A DNA stretch of 64,000 nt from Modestobacter marinus (GTDB lineage: Bacteria; Actinomycetota; Actinomycetes; Mycobacteriales; Geodermatophilaceae): contig NZ_JABGCH010000002.1 in assembly GCF_019799945.1 (NCBI RefSeq), forward strand, positions 62,001 through 126,000, read 5' to 3'. This document shows, in pieces, positions 34,762 to 44,455 of this stretch. Position 1 is the stretch's first letter, and the number at the start of each line of letters is the position of its first letter. The notes below the pieces were generated by a model. That model saw nothing but the letters and a program-made list of their open reading frames with translations, searched no databases and was not told where the DNA came from. The translations under genes and the position numbers were made by a program.

Positions 34762-35031
34762 ATGGACTCCGTGAAGACGTGGACCGTTCACGTCGACATC
34801 GACGAGCACGAGGACCGCACCCGAGCGGTCGCCCGTCTGAGCAGGGGTGAAGACCAGTCCCTCGCCGGTACCGGGCTCGCCCGGCTCAATCCGGCAGACC
34901 GCAACGTGCCCCAGATCGGAGACGAACTGGCGGTGGCCCGGGCGCTGTCGGAGCTGAGTCATCTCCTGCTCGACGTTGCTGCCCGGGACATCGAGCAGAT
35001 CAGCGGTGTGCCGGCCCATCCCGTGCTCTGA
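34762..35031 (+). CDS. DUF1876 domain protein
   Basis: 89 residues. [20 protein letters not shown], then [20 protein letters not shown] and [17 protein letters not shown] match the DUF1876 (dsRBD-like) family very closely along its whole length. These small actinobacterial proteins are of unknown function and are often found near stress genes or hibernation factors. The short length is normal for the family. Start at ATG 34762 with GGGATCGCC upstream, a weak ribosome site. Confidence 0.88.
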   Translation: MDSVKTWTVHVDIDEHEDRTRAVARLSRGEDQSLAGTGLARLNPADRNVPQIGDELAVARALSELSHLLLDVAARDIEQISGVPAHPVL

Positions 35032-35298
35032 CGTCGGGTCGGTCTCCGGCCGGCTGCGGCCCTGGACTCCTGGCCGGCTTCCCGCAGTTCCGGGCCCCAC
35101 ATCGGATCGTTCTCGTCGTCCCCACCGCATGGTGCTGGGGCGGCTCGCGGCAGCACGACGGGCGCGGCGACCGATCCCGCGATCGCCGCGCCGGCCGTGA
35201 CCTGGCTCAGCTGCTCCGGCGTCCCGACCGCTCGGGGCGGTGCGCGGTGGGGGGACTCCGCCGTCGTCCCGACCACTCGTCGGCAGGTCACCCCGCTC

Positions 35299-35304
35299 TA
35301 ACCT
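35299..35304 (+). promoter_or_regulatory. -10 element of a leaderless exporter mRNA
   Basis: TAACCT fits the actinobacterial TAnnnT consensus and stands exactly six bases before the GTG of the threonine/serine exporter gene. No ribosome site exists between them, so the transcript probably starts at or next to the start codon. Confidence 0.5.
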
Positions 35305-35310
35305 GGCAGC

Positions 35311-36714
35311 GTGCCCAGCCGGCCCCGGTCTCGCCGCAAGGCCCACGTGCGCTTCCCGGACCGGGCATGGCGCGCCATCGGTGGGAGCGCTCCGCCGACC
35401 GAGCCCATCGGGATACGCGCGCAGCCCAGCCCCATGGACGACCTCACCGCGCACGCCGCGCTGGGCCTGGCCCTGCGCATCGGGGAGTCGATGCTCGCCA
35501 TCGGAGCCTCCGCGGCCGACGTGACCGCGACGGTGCTCCGAGTGGCCGCCGCGTACGGACTGACCACCTGCCAGGTCGACGTCACGTTCACGTCGCTGAT
35601 GGTCAGCTACGACCGGGAGGACGCGGTCCCCCTCACGGCGATGCACACCGTGCGTACGCGCGGGATGGACTACACCCGCCTGCAGGGGGTCACGGACCTG
35701 GCACGCGTCGTCAGCGCCGGTGGCGTCGAGATCGAGGAGGCACACCACCGACTGGACCGAGTGGTCTCAGCGCCACGCACGTACCGCCGCTCCGTCCACG
35801 CGCTGGGCTGGTCCGGCGTGGCCGGGTCCACGGGGATCCTGCTCGGCGGTGGCTGGCTGGTGGCCCTCATCGCCGCACTGACCACGGCCGCGATCGAGCA
35901 GTCGATGCGGGTGCTCGATCGGAGGGGACTGCCCCTGTTCTTCCAGCAGGTGGTGGGTGCCGCGGTCGCGACAGGCGTCGCCGTCCTCCTCGTCGCCTGG
36001 CAGGTCGACGTGCGCAGTTCGCTGGTCGTCGCGGCCGGCATCGTCGTGCTGCTGGCCGGACTGTCGTTGGTCGGCGCCGCGGAGGATGCGATCAGCGGGT
36101 TCCCGGTCACCGCGGCCGCACGGGCCTTCGAGGTGGTGACGCTGACCGCCGGCATCGTCGTAGGCATCGCCGGCGTCCTGGACCTCGTCCAGCGGGCACA
36201 GGTGCCGCTGAGCGTCGTCCCCGGTTCGCCTTCGACTGCACCGTTCGTCGTGGGGCTCGCGGCGTCGGCCGGGATCGCCGGGTTCTGGGCACTGGCCTCC
36301 GAGGCGCGTCCACGCGCCACCGGCCTCGCCGCGGTGGCCGGAACACTGGCCTGGACGACGTTCTGGGCGGCCAGCGAGCTGGGCACCGGCCCCGCGGTCG
36401 CCAGCGGGATCGCGGCTGTCGCCATCGGGTTCAGCGGAGAGCTGCTGACCGAGCGGCTCCGGATCCCGCCGATGCTCGTCGCGGTCTGCGGCATCGTCCC
36501 GCTGTTGCCGGGGCTGACGATCTACCAAGGCCTCTTCGCGATCGTCGTGGACGCCGACATCGAAGGCGGACTCACCGCCCTCGTCGGAGCCGGCGCCATC
36601 GGGCTCGCGCTCGCCGCCGGCGTCACGCTGGGCGAGTACCTCGGCAGACCGATCAGGGGTGGACGCGACCGCTACGACCGGCGTGTGCGCCGTCGGGCCA
36701 CGACCGCCGAGTGA
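35311..36714 (+). CDS. ThrE-type threonine/serine exporter
   Basis: 467 residues. The N-terminal soluble region contains RIGESMLAIGASAADVTATV and LTTCQVDVTFTSLMVSY, characteristic of the ThrE N-terminal domain. About ten hydrophobic segments follow, with GGGWLVALIAALTTAAIEQS, AEDAISGFPVTAAARAFEVV and VCGIVPLLPGLTIYQGLFA as the conserved ThrE membrane motifs; both the ThrE and ThrE_2 parts are present in one chain. Such proteins export threonine and serine. The GTG start is probably leaderless. It lies just upstream of the proline catabolic operon but is separated by 142 bases. Confidence 0.9.
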   Translation: MPSRPRSRRKAHVRFPDRAWRAIGGSAPPTEPIGIRAQPSPMDDLTAHAALGLALRIGESMLAIGASAADVTATVLRVAAAYGLTTCQVDVTFTSLMVSYDREDAVPLTAMHTVRTRGMDYTRLQGVTDLARVVSAGGVEIEEAHHRLDRVVSAPRTYRRSVHALGWSGVAGSTGILLGGGWLVALIAALTTAAIEQSMRVLDRRGLPLFFQQVVGAAVATGVAVLLVAWQVDVRSSLVVAAGIVVLLAGLSLVGAAEDAISGFPVTAAARAFEVVTLTAGIVVGIAGVLDLVQRAQVPLSVVPGSPSTAPFVVGLAASAGIAGFWALASEARPRATGLAAVAGTLAWTTFWAASELGTGPAVASGIAAVAIGFSGELLTERLRIPPMLVAVCGIVPLLPGLTIYQGLFAIVVDADIEGGLTALVGAGAIGLALAAGVTLGEYLGRPIRGGRDRYDRRVRRRATTAE

Positions 36715-36856
36715 GTTCCGCCGGGTGCACCGGCGAGCGCGGGCTCCGGATCGCGCAAGACCCGTGACCGCTCTCGTAGTGTGAGCCGCGCCACTCCTCA
36801 GTACAGTCGGCTTGCCGTAGCCATCTGAACGCCAGTCACCCGGAACGGGAGGCGTG

Positions 36857-37768
36857 ATGGTCAACCGAGTACTGATGTGGGCTGCCGCGAGCCCCAAGCT
36901 GCAACGGCAGGTCACCCAGAATCCGATCGCCCGCAGGGCCGCACACCGCTTCGTCGCAGGGGCGCGGCTGGAGGAGGCGCTCGAGGCCGCAGCGGAACTC
37001 AACTCCCGTGGCATCGGCAGCATCCTCGATCTCCTCGGTGAGGGGGTCGAGGATCTGTCCGGCGTGGGCCACGCCATGGCCGAGTACGAGGAAGCGACTC
37101 AGGCGATCGCCGCCCAGGGTCTGGATTCCACGATCTCCATCAAACTGTCGCAGTTGGGGCAGACCGTGGACCGGGATGCGTGCGTGGCGAACCTGCGCCG
37201 GGTCCTCGACGGGGCCCAGGCGGTGGGTGTTCGGGTCGAGATCGACATGGAGGACAGCACCCTCGTCCCGGACACACTGGAACTGTTCCGGGGGGCGGCG
37301 ACCGCGCATCCGCAGACGCGGCTCGCCATCCAGGCGATGCTGCGCCGCACGCCCGTGGACCTGGAGGCGTTGGCGCCGCTCAAGCCACGGGTCCGGTTGG
37401 TCAAGGGTGCCTACGCGGAACCCGTCCAGCTCGCACACCACGGCAAGAACGAGATCCGGGCCCAGTTCAAGTTCCTCACCGACTGGCTGTTCCGTCACGG
37501 CGCCGACCCCGCGTTCGGCACGCACGACGACGAGCTGATCGCCTATGCGCGCAAGGCTGCGGTCGAAGCCGGCAAGGGACCTCAGGAGTTCGAGTTCCAG
37601 TTCCTCTACGGCATTCGCCGCGACCTCCAGCGAGAGCTCGTGGACAACGGTCACCGCGTCCGCGTGTACGTCCCGTTCGGGTCCGCCTGGTACCCCTACC
37701 TGACGCGCCGGATGGCCGAGCGTCCCGCCAACCTGCTGTTCTTCCTGCGCGCCCTCGTGGGTCGATGA
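36857..37768 (+). CDS. proline dehydrogenase (monofunctional, FAD)
   Basis: 303 residues; ATG following GGGAGGC (a GTG directly before it is also possible). It oxidises proline to pyrroline-5-carboxylate, passing electrons to the quinone pool. Family motifs: STISIKLSQLGQTVD, VRVEIDMEDSTLVPDTLELF, RVRLVKGAYAEP with the FAD-contacting Lys, EFQFLYGIRRDLQRELV, and RVYVPFGSAWYPYLTRRMAE. It is the short form found in actinomycetes and Thermus, separate from the P5C dehydrogenase. The latter follows after 29 bases, making a compact operon. Confidence 0.93.
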   Translation: MVNRVLMWAAASPKLQRQVTQNPIARRAAHRFVAGARLEEALEAAAELNSRGIGSILDLLGEGVEDLSGVGHAMAEYEEATQAIAAQGLDSTISIKLSQLGQTVDRDACVANLRRVLDGAQAVGVRVEIDMEDSTLVPDTLELFRGAATAHPQTRLAIQAMLRRTPVDLEALAPLKPRVRLVKGAYAEPVQLAHHGKNEIRAQFKFLTDWLFRHGADPAFGTHDDELIAYARKAAVEAGKGPQEFEFQFLYGIRRDLQRELVDNGHRVRVYVPFGSAWYPYLTRRMAERPANLLFFLRALVGR

Positions 37769-37797
37769 GGCACCCAACAACCGGAGCGTGATCCACC

Positions 37798-39429
37798 ATG
37801 TTCGACGCCATCAGCCAGGTCCCTCCCCCCGTCAACGAGCCCATCCACGATTTCGCCCCCGGCAGCGCCGAGCGGACCGCACTCGAGGCGCGGTTGAAGC
37901 AGATCGCCGCGGAGAGGGTCGAGCTCACGATGACGATCGGCGGCGAGCAGCGACTCGGCGGCGGCGAACCCATCGACGTGGTGCAGCCCCACCGCAAGCG
38001 TGCCGTCCTCGGCACGCTGAACAACGCGACGTCGGACGACGTCCAGGCTGCCGTGGCGGCAGCTCGCGCAGCTGCTCCGGCGTGGCAGCGCATGTCGTAC
38101 GACGATCGGGCCGCCATCTTCCTCAAGGCCGCCGAGCTGCTCGCCGGGCCGTGGCGGCACACGCTGGCCGCGGCCACGATGCTCGGCCAGAGCAAGACGT
38201 GCTACCAGGCGGAGATCGACACGCCGTGCGAGCTGGTCGACTTCTGGCGGTTCAACGTCCACTTCGGCCGCCAGATCCTCGAGGAGCAGCCGATCAGCTC
38301 GCCGGGTGTATGGAACCGCTTCGACCACAGACCCCTTGAGGGCTTCGTGCTCGCGATCACGCCGTTCAACTTCACGGCCATCGCCGGTAACCTGCCCACC
38401 GCGCCTGCCCTCATGGGGAACACGGTGCTGTGGAAGCCGTCACCGACGCAGCAGCTCGCCGCGCACTACACCATGCGGGTTCTGGAGGCAGCGGGACTTC
38501 CCCCCGGCGTCATCAACATGGTCACCGGCGACGGCCGCGCGGTCAGCGACGTCGCGCTGGTCCATCCCGACATGGCGGGCATCCACTTCACCGGCTCCAG
38601 TTCCACCTTCGGCCACCTGTGGCGGACGGTCACGGAGAACCTGACGACCTACCGCGCTTACCCACGACTGGTGGGCGAGACCGGCGGCAAGGACTTCGTC
38701 GTGGCGCACCCGTCGGCCGACGTCGACGTGCTGCGGACCGCGCTGGTGCGGGGGGCGTTCGAGTTCCAGGGGCAGAAGTGCTCAGCCGCCTCCCGGGCCT
38801 ACATCCCGCGGTCGGTGTGGGATCGACTGCGCGACGGGTTCCTCGACGAGGTCGAGGGCATGTCGATGGGAGACATCACGGACTTCTCCATCTTCCTCGG
38901 CGCAGTCATCGACCAGCGGTCCTTCGACCGGCTGAGCGGTGTCCTGGAGCGGGTCAGGGGCGAGTCCGGCGTGGAGGTCCTCGCGGGCGGCACCGCCGAC
39001 GACAGCGAGGGCTTCTTCATCCGTCCCACCGTGGTGCAGGCCGACAACCCGGCTCACGAGATCTTCAGCACCGAGTACTTCGGGCCGTTCCTCGGAGTGT
39101 TCGTCTACGACGACGCCGACTACGACCGCGTCATCCGGGAGGCCGCCGACATCGCACCGTACGGGCTCACCGGATCGATCATCGCGCAGGACCGCACCGC
39201 GATCGTCGAGGCCATGGAGGTGCTGCGGTTCTCGGCCGGCAACTTCTACATCAACGACAAGCCCACCGGGGCGGTCGTCGGCCAGCAGCCCTTCGGGGGT
39301 GCCCGGGCCAGCGGCACCAACGACAAGGCCGGGTCGGTCCTCAACCTGCTGCGCTGGGTCTCGCCACGGTCGATCAAGGAGAGCTTCGTGCCGCCCACCG
39401 ACTACCGCTACGCGCACATGGGGATCTGA
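37798..39429 (+). CDS. 1-pyrroline-5-carboxylate dehydrogenase
   Basis: 543 residues, full length for a monofunctional L-glutamate gamma-semialdehyde dehydrogenase. It converts the product of the preceding enzyme to glutamate with NAD. Motifs: FVLAITPFNFTAIAGNLPT, LVGETGGKDFVVAHPSADVD with the catalytic Glu, FEFQGQKCSAASRAYIP with the nucleophilic Cys, and VVGQQPFGGARASGTNDKAG. The N-terminal extension matches the P5CDH subfamily rather than generic ALDHs. It is the second gene of the proline operon, with 58 bases to the large glutamate dehydrogenase. Confidence 0.95.
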   Translation: MFDAISQVPPPVNEPIHDFAPGSAERTALEARLKQIAAERVELTMTIGGEQRLGGGEPIDVVQPHRKRAVLGTLNNATSDDVQAAVAAARAAAPAWQRMSYDDRAAIFLKAAELLAGPWRHTLAAATMLGQSKTCYQAEIDTPCELVDFWRFNVHFGRQILEEQPISSPGVWNRFDHRPLEGFVLAITPFNFTAIAGNLPTAPALMGNTVLWKPSPTQQLAAHYTMRVLEAAGLPPGVINMVTGDGRAVSDVALVHPDMAGIHFTGSSSTFGHLWRTVTENLTTYRAYPRLVGETGGKDFVVAHPSADVDVLRTALVRGAFEFQGQKCSAASRAYIPRSVWDRLRDGFLDEVEGMSMGDITDFSIFLGAVIDQRSFDRLSGVLERVRGESGVEVLAGGTADDSEGFFIRPTVVQADNPAHEIFSTEYFGPFLGVFVYDDADYDRVIREAADIAPYGLTGSIIAQDRTAIVEAMEVLRFSAGNFYINDKPTGAVVGQQPFGGARASGTNDKAGSVLNLLRWVSPRSIKESFVPPTDYRYAHMGI

Positions 39430-39487
39430 TGCCGTGCCGCCTCGGAGGGCGCCGCTGAGAGCACCACCCGACCGTCTGGAGCCGGAG

Positions 39488-42400
39488 ATGCCTCCGTCGC
39501 CCGAACCCACCGAACCCGTCCCGAGCACCGCAGACGCTGACGCCTGGTGGCGCTCCCTTCCCTCTGCGCTGCGCTCGTCGACCGCCGCCGAGCGCCTGCG
39601 CACGGACTACTTCGCCCCCCACGCGTCCGCTGACCTCGCCGACCGCTCGCTCGACGACCTGGCCGCGGCGGTGGCCTCGCACGTCACCGCCGGGATCCGA
39701 CGGCCACCCGGCGAGGCCGTGGTCCGCGCCGTGGACGGCCCCGTCTCGGGCGCAGGAGAGCACGCGAGCACGGTGGAAGTGATCGCTGAGGACATGCCCT
39801 TCCTCGTCGAGAGCCTGACCGCGGCGCTGACCAGGCTGGGCCGGGGCATCCACACGGTCGTGCATCCGCGGTTCGCGGCACGTCGCGATGAGTCGGGTGG
39901 GCTGCTCGACCTGCACCCAGCCGACGACGCAACCCCCGGCGACGCGGTAGAGGCGTGGATCCGCCTCGAGGTCGACCGGGAGAGCGACCAGGCAGCGCGG
40001 GACGAGCTCGTCGGGGACCTCGTCTCAGTGCTCGCCGACGTCCGTGCCGCGGTCCGCGACTGGCAGCCGATGCGTGCCAAGGCGCTGGAGATCGCCGACG
40101 AACTGCGCACAGGCGCCTCCCGCGGAGTCCGCGACCAGGAGCTGCGCAGTGCCGCCCGATTCCTGTGCTGGCTCGCCGACGACCGCTTCACCTTCCTCGG
40201 CTACCGGGAGTACGACGAGGCTGCGGTCGACGGGGACGTCCGGTTGGTGACCAGGCCGGGAACCGGCCTGGGTGTCCTCGCCGGGGAGGGGACGCTCGGC
40301 GGCCCGGTGGCGCGACTGTGGCCCGAGCAGGTAAGGCAGCGGGTGCTCCGGATCACGAAGGCGGATGCGCGAGCGACCGTGCACCGGTCGTCGTACTACG
40401 ACTCGGTGAGCGTCAGCAGACTGGACCCGGGAGGCCAGGTCACGGGCGAGCGCCGGTTCCTGGGGCTGTTCACCTCCAGCGCGTACACCGAGAGCGTCCG
40501 GCGGGTCCCCGTCGTCGACGAGAAGGTGGCGGAGGTGCTGCGCCAGGCAGGGTTCGCTCCCGGCAGCCACTCCGCGCGAGACCTGGTCAGCGTCCTGGAG
40601 TCCTTCCCCCGCGACGAGCTGATGCAGGCCGAGGTCGAGGAGATCCTGCCGACGGCGCTGGGCGTCCTCCAGCTGCAGGAACGCCGCCGCACCCGGATCT
40701 TCCTGCGCCACGACGCTGCCGGGGGGTTTCTGTCCTGCTTGGTGTTCCTGCCGCGGGACCGGTACACGACCGGAGTCGGCGCGAAGGTCCAGGACCTGCT
40801 CCGAGAGGCTTTCGACGGCGGAACGGCCGAGCTCACCGTACGGGTGTCAGAGTCGGCGCTCGCTCGGCTGCACGTGGTCGTCCGCCCCCGGTTCGGTGAG
40901 GAGCTCCGGCAGGCTGACGAGGCCGAGCTCGAAGCAGCGGTCGCACAGGCGCTCCGCTCCTGGGACGATGACGTGCTCGATGTCGCCCGGGAGCGGCTAG
41001 GCGAGGCCGAGGGCGCGTCCCTGATGCGGCGGTGGGCTCGCGGTCTACCCGAGGAGTACCGCGCGGCCGTCCCCCCGGGGCGCGCCGTCGAGGACCTTCA
41101 GTGGGTGGAGGCCCTCCTCGGCTCAGGCACTTCCGCCGCCGGAGAGCAGGCGCCAGCCGTCGAGTCCGCGCCCGTGCTCACGCTGCGCGAGGCCCTGGAC
41201 GGTGAGCCTGGGACGTGGCGCCTCAACCTCTACCGACATGCGCCGGTCACACTGTCCGAGGTCCTGCCGCTCCTGGCCGATCTCGGCGTCGAGGTGACCG
41301 ACGAGCGGCCGCACTTCCTGGAGCGTTTCGACGGCCGGCGGGCGTGGGTCTACGACGTCGGGCTACGGCTGCCCGCAGACCAGTGGCAGCGGGAGGCCGA
41401 TGCCGGACCGGCTCGCGACCGGTTCTGCCTGGCGTTCGCGGCGGCGTGGTCCGGGCGCGCGGAGAGCGACCCCCTGAGCCGGCTGGTGCTCGCGGCGCAG
41501 TTGTCCTGGCGGCAGGTCGCCGTGGTGCGGGCACTGGTGCGCTACCTCCGCCAGACCGGCCTGCCCTACAGCCTGGACTACGTAGCTGGGATACTCCTCG
41601 GCGACGCCGCGGTCACGCGGCTCCTCGTCCGGCTGTTCGAGGCGCGCTTCGACCCGGTGCCCCATCGGGAGCCCGGGGACCGTGAACGCTCCGTGGACGC
41701 TGCGCTGCAGGAGACCCAGGACGCGCTCGACGCCGTGGAGGGCCTGGACGCCGACCGGATCCTCCGGGCGCTCCTGTCCGCCGTGCAGGCGGTGCTGCGC
41801 ACCAACGCCTTCCGGCGCGACCCGGACGGGGAGGCTCCGCCATACGTCTCGTTCAAGTTCGACCCGGCCGCAGTGGCCGGGCTGCCCGAGCCGAAGCCGG
41901 CGTACGAGATCTGGGTCTACAGCCCACGAGTGGAGGGCGTACACCTGCGCTTCGGCCATGTCGCCCGCGGCGGCCTGCGTTGGTCGGACCGCCGGGAGGA
42001 CTTCCGCACCGAGGTCCTCGGCCTGGTCAAGGCGCAGATCGTCAAGAACGCCGTCATCGTGCCGACAGGCGCCAAGGGCGGCTTCGTGGCCAAGCGGCTG
42101 CCCGACCCGGCGGTCGACCGGAACGCCTGGTGGGCGGAGGGGGTCGCCTGCTACCGGACCTTCATCAGCGCTCTCCTCGACGTGACGGACGACCTGCGCG
42201 CCGACGGGGAGCGCCAGATGGTGATCCCGCCCGCCGACGTGGTCCCCTACGACGGCGACGACCCCTACCTGGTCGTGGCCGCCGACAAGGGCACCGCGAC
42301 TTTCTCTGACATCGCCAACGAGATCGCGCAGGAGCGCGGATTCTGGCTGGGCGACGCCTTTGCCTCCGGCGGCTCCAACGGCTACGACCACAAGGCGATG

Positions 42401-44404
42401 GGGATCACCGCCCGTGGTGCATGGGAGAGCGTGCGGCGGCACTTCCGGGAGCTGGGTCTCGACCCGCAGACGACCGACTTCACCGTGGTGGGCGTCGGGG
42501 ACATGAGCGGGGACGTCTTCGGCAACGGCATGCTGCTCTCGGAGCACATCCGGCTGGTGGCCGCCTTCGACCATCGCCACGTCTTCCTCGACCCCGACCC
42601 GGACCCGGCGGGGTCCTTCCGCGAGCGGGCGCGCCTCTTCGCCCTCCCCCGCTCGTCCTGGGCCGACTACGACCCGACGCTCCTCAGTCCCGGCGGCGGG
42701 GTCCACTCCCGCACCGCGAAGTCGGTGCCCATCACCCCGCAGGTCGCGGCGCGGCTCGAGCTCCCGAGCGGGACCACGGCACTGAGCCCCAGCGAGCTCG
42801 TCCGCGCGATCCTGCAAGCGCCCGTCGACCTGTTCTGGAACGGCGGGATCGGCACCTACGTCAAGGCTTCGACTGAGGTACATGCTGAGGTCGGGGACAA
42901 GGGCAACGACCCCGTGCGGGTCGACGCCACCCACCTGCGCGTCCGCGTCGTCGGCGAGGGCGGCAACCTCGGCCTCACCCAGCGGGGTCGCGTCGAGGCG
43001 GCAGGGCGCGGAGTCAAGCTGAACACCGACGCGATCGACAACTCCGCCGGAGTCGACTGCAGCGACCACGAGGTCAACATAAAGATCATGCTCGACCGCC
43101 TCGTCGCCGACGGGATCCTCGGCGAGCAGGAGCGGAACAGCACCCTGCAACTGATGACGGAGGACGTCGCCCGGCTCGTCCTGCGCAACAACTATGAGCA
43201 GAACCGGGTGCTGTCGACGGAAGGGGCCTTCACAGCCGCCATGCTGCCGGCGCACCGGCGCTTCCTGGAGGCTTTGGAGAGCACCGGCGAGATCGACCGC
43301 GAACTCGAGGCCCTGCCGTCGTCTGCGGAACTCGACCGGCGTGCCCGGAACGGAGCAGGGCTGACCATGCCGGAGCTGTCGGTCCTCCTGTCCTACGCCA
43401 AGCTCTCGCTCAAGGGGGCCCTGCTCGACAGCGATCTGCCGGACGAGGCCTGGGTGCAGGACACCCTGCGGGCCTACTTCCCGGCGCGGCTCGGCGAGCG
43501 CTTCCCGGACCGGCTCGCCGAGCACCCGCTCCGGCGCGAGATCGCCACCACAGTTCTGGTCAACGACGTCGTCGGCGCGGGAGGGCTCACCTTCGCCTTC
43601 CGGGCCGCCGAGGAGACCGGCAGCGATGCTGCCGACGTCGTCCGCGCCCACGCCGTCGCCACCGGCGTCTTCGGGCTCAGGAGTCTCGTCGCAACAGTCG
43701 AGTCCCTCGACGCGCGGGTGCCCGCCCATGCGCAGGCACTCATGCTGCAGCAACACCAGCGTCTGCTCGACCGGGCCGTGCGGTGGTTCCTCCACGCCCG
43801 ACCGGAGGGCATCGACGTCGGTCTCGAGATCGACCGCTTCGCGCCGACGATCCGCTCGTTGGCCGACCGCGTGCCCGACATGTTGCTCGGCCAGGACCTG
43901 GACTACGTCCGGGACCAGGCCAGCCTGCTCACCGGTGAAGGTGTCGGGGCGGCAGAGGCGCTGCAGGTGGCCAGCCTGCTCTACGTCTACCCGCTGCTCG
44001 ACGTGGTGGAGATCACCGCGGACACCGGCCGTCCGGCAGCGGAGGTGGCGACGACCTGGTTCACCTTGTCCGAGCGGTACGGCTTCGACAGCCTCCTGAC
44101 CGAGGTCTCGGCTCTGAGCCGAGAGGACCGCTGGGCGACCTTGGCCCGTGCGGCGCTACGGGACGACCTCTACGCCGTGCTGCGCGAGTTCACCACCGCG
44201 GTTCTGAGCCACGCCGGGACGCCGCAGCCCTCGCAACCCGATGGGGACGCCCGCTCGGCCGTGGCGGAGTGGGAGGGCAGTCATGCCCCCGCCGTTCGCC
44301 GCGCTCGCCAGACGCTCACGGACCTCCACACTGCCGGCCGCACTGACCTCGCCGCGCTGTCCGTGGCGCTGCGGACCCTGAGGACCGTCCTTCGCCGCCG
44401 TTGA
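39488..44404 (+). CDS. NAD-specific glutamate dehydrogenase, large (GDH-1600 type)
   Basis: 1638 residues from the ATG at 39488 with GGAG nearby. It deaminates glutamate to 2-oxoglutarate and ammonium. The long N-terminal regulatory half includes ACT-like sections (HASTVEVIAEDMPFLVESLT). The catalytic core carries PTGAKGGFVAKRLP with the catalytic lysine, FSDIANEIAQERGFWLGDAF, GDMSGDVFGNGMLLS, WNGGIGTYVKAS and GEGGNLGLTQRGRVE. Length and motifs match the 180-kDa class of Streptomyces, mycobacteria and Pseudomonas. As third gene in the operon it completes the route from proline to 2-oxoglutarate. Confidence 0.95.
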   Translation: MPPSPEPTEPVPSTADADAWWRSLPSALRSSTAAERLRTDYFAPHASADLADRSLDDLAAAVASHVTAGIRRPPGEAVVRAVDGPVSGAGEHASTVEVIAEDMPFLVESLTAALTRLGRGIHTVVHPRFAARRDESGGLLDLHPADDATPGDAVEAWIRLEVDRESDQAARDELVGDLVSVLADVRAAVRDWQPMRAKALEIADELRTGASRGVRDQELRSAARFLCWLADDRFTFLGYREYDEAAVDGDVRLVTRPGTGLGVLAGEGTLGGPVARLWPEQVRQRVLRITKADARATVHRSSYYDSVSVSRLDPGGQVTGERRFLGLFTSSAYTESVRRVPVVDEKVAEVLRQAGFAPGSHSARDLVSVLESFPRDELMQAEVEEILPTALGVLQLQERRRTRIFLRHDAAGGFLSCLVFLPRDRYTTGVGAKVQDLLREAFDGGTAELTVRVSESALARLHVVVRPRFGEELRQADEAELEAAVAQALRSWDDDVLDVARERLGEAEGASLMRRWARGLPEEYRAAVPPGRAVEDLQWVEALLGSGTSAAGEQAPAVESAPVLTLREALDGEPGTWRLNLYRHAPVTLSEVLPLLADLGVEVTDERPHFLERFDGRRAWVYDVGLRLPADQWQREADAGPARDRFCLAFAAAWSGRAESDPLSRLVLAAQLSWRQVAVVRALVRYLRQTGLPYSLDYVAGILLGDAAVTRLLVRLFEARFDPVPHREPGDRERSVDAALQETQDALDAVEGLDADRILRALLSAVQAVLRTNAFRRDPDGEAPPYVSFKFDPAAVAGLPEPKPAYEIWVYSPRVEGVHLRFGHVARGGLRWSDRREDFRTEVLGLVKAQIVKNAVIVPTGAKGGFVAKRLPDPAVDRNAWWAEGVACYRTFISALLDVTDDLRADGERQMVIPPADVVPYDGDDPYLVVAADKGTATFSDIANEIAQERGFWLGDAFASGGSNGYDHKAMGITARGAWESVRRHFRELGLDPQTTDFTVVGVGDMSGDVFGNGMLLSEHIRLVAAFDHRHVFLDPDPDPAGSFRERARLFALPRSSWADYDPTLLSPGGGVHSRTAKSVPITPQVAARLELPSGTTALSPSELVRAILQAPVDLFWNGGIGTYVKASTEVHAEVGDKGNDPVRVDATHLRVRVVGEGGNLGLTQRGRVEAAGRGVKLNTDAIDNSAGVDCSDHEVNIKIMLDRLVADGILGEQERNSTLQLMTEDVARLVLRNNYEQNRVLSTEGAFTAAMLPAHRRFLEALESTGEIDRELEALPSSAELDRRARNGAGLTMPELSVLLSYAKLSLKGALLDSDLPDEAWVQDTLRAYFPARLGERFPDRLAEHPLRREIATTVLVNDVVGAGGLTFAFRAAEETGSDAADVVRAHAVATGVFGLRSLVATVESLDARVPAHAQALMLQQHQRLLDRAVRWFLHARPEGIDVGLEIDRFAPTIRSLADRVPDMLLGQDLDYVRDQASLLTGEGVGAAEALQVASLLYVYPLLDVVEITADTGRPAAEVATTWFTLSERYGFDSLLTEVSALSREDRWATLARAALRDDLYAVLREFTTAVLSHAGTPQPSQPDGDARSAVAEWEGSHAPAVRRARQTLTDLHTAGRTDLAALSVALRTLRTVLRRR

Positions 44405-44455
44405 CGGCCGACCTGCACGTCACCGAGGTACCACCCGATGATGGGGAGAACACTC

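Noticed and set aside
38939-39487. Extension of the large glutamate dehydrogenase start into the P5C dehydrogenase gene
   Set aside because: The stretch is Ser/Arg/Pro rich and lies out of frame inside P5CDH; the ATG at 39488 begins acceptable sequence.
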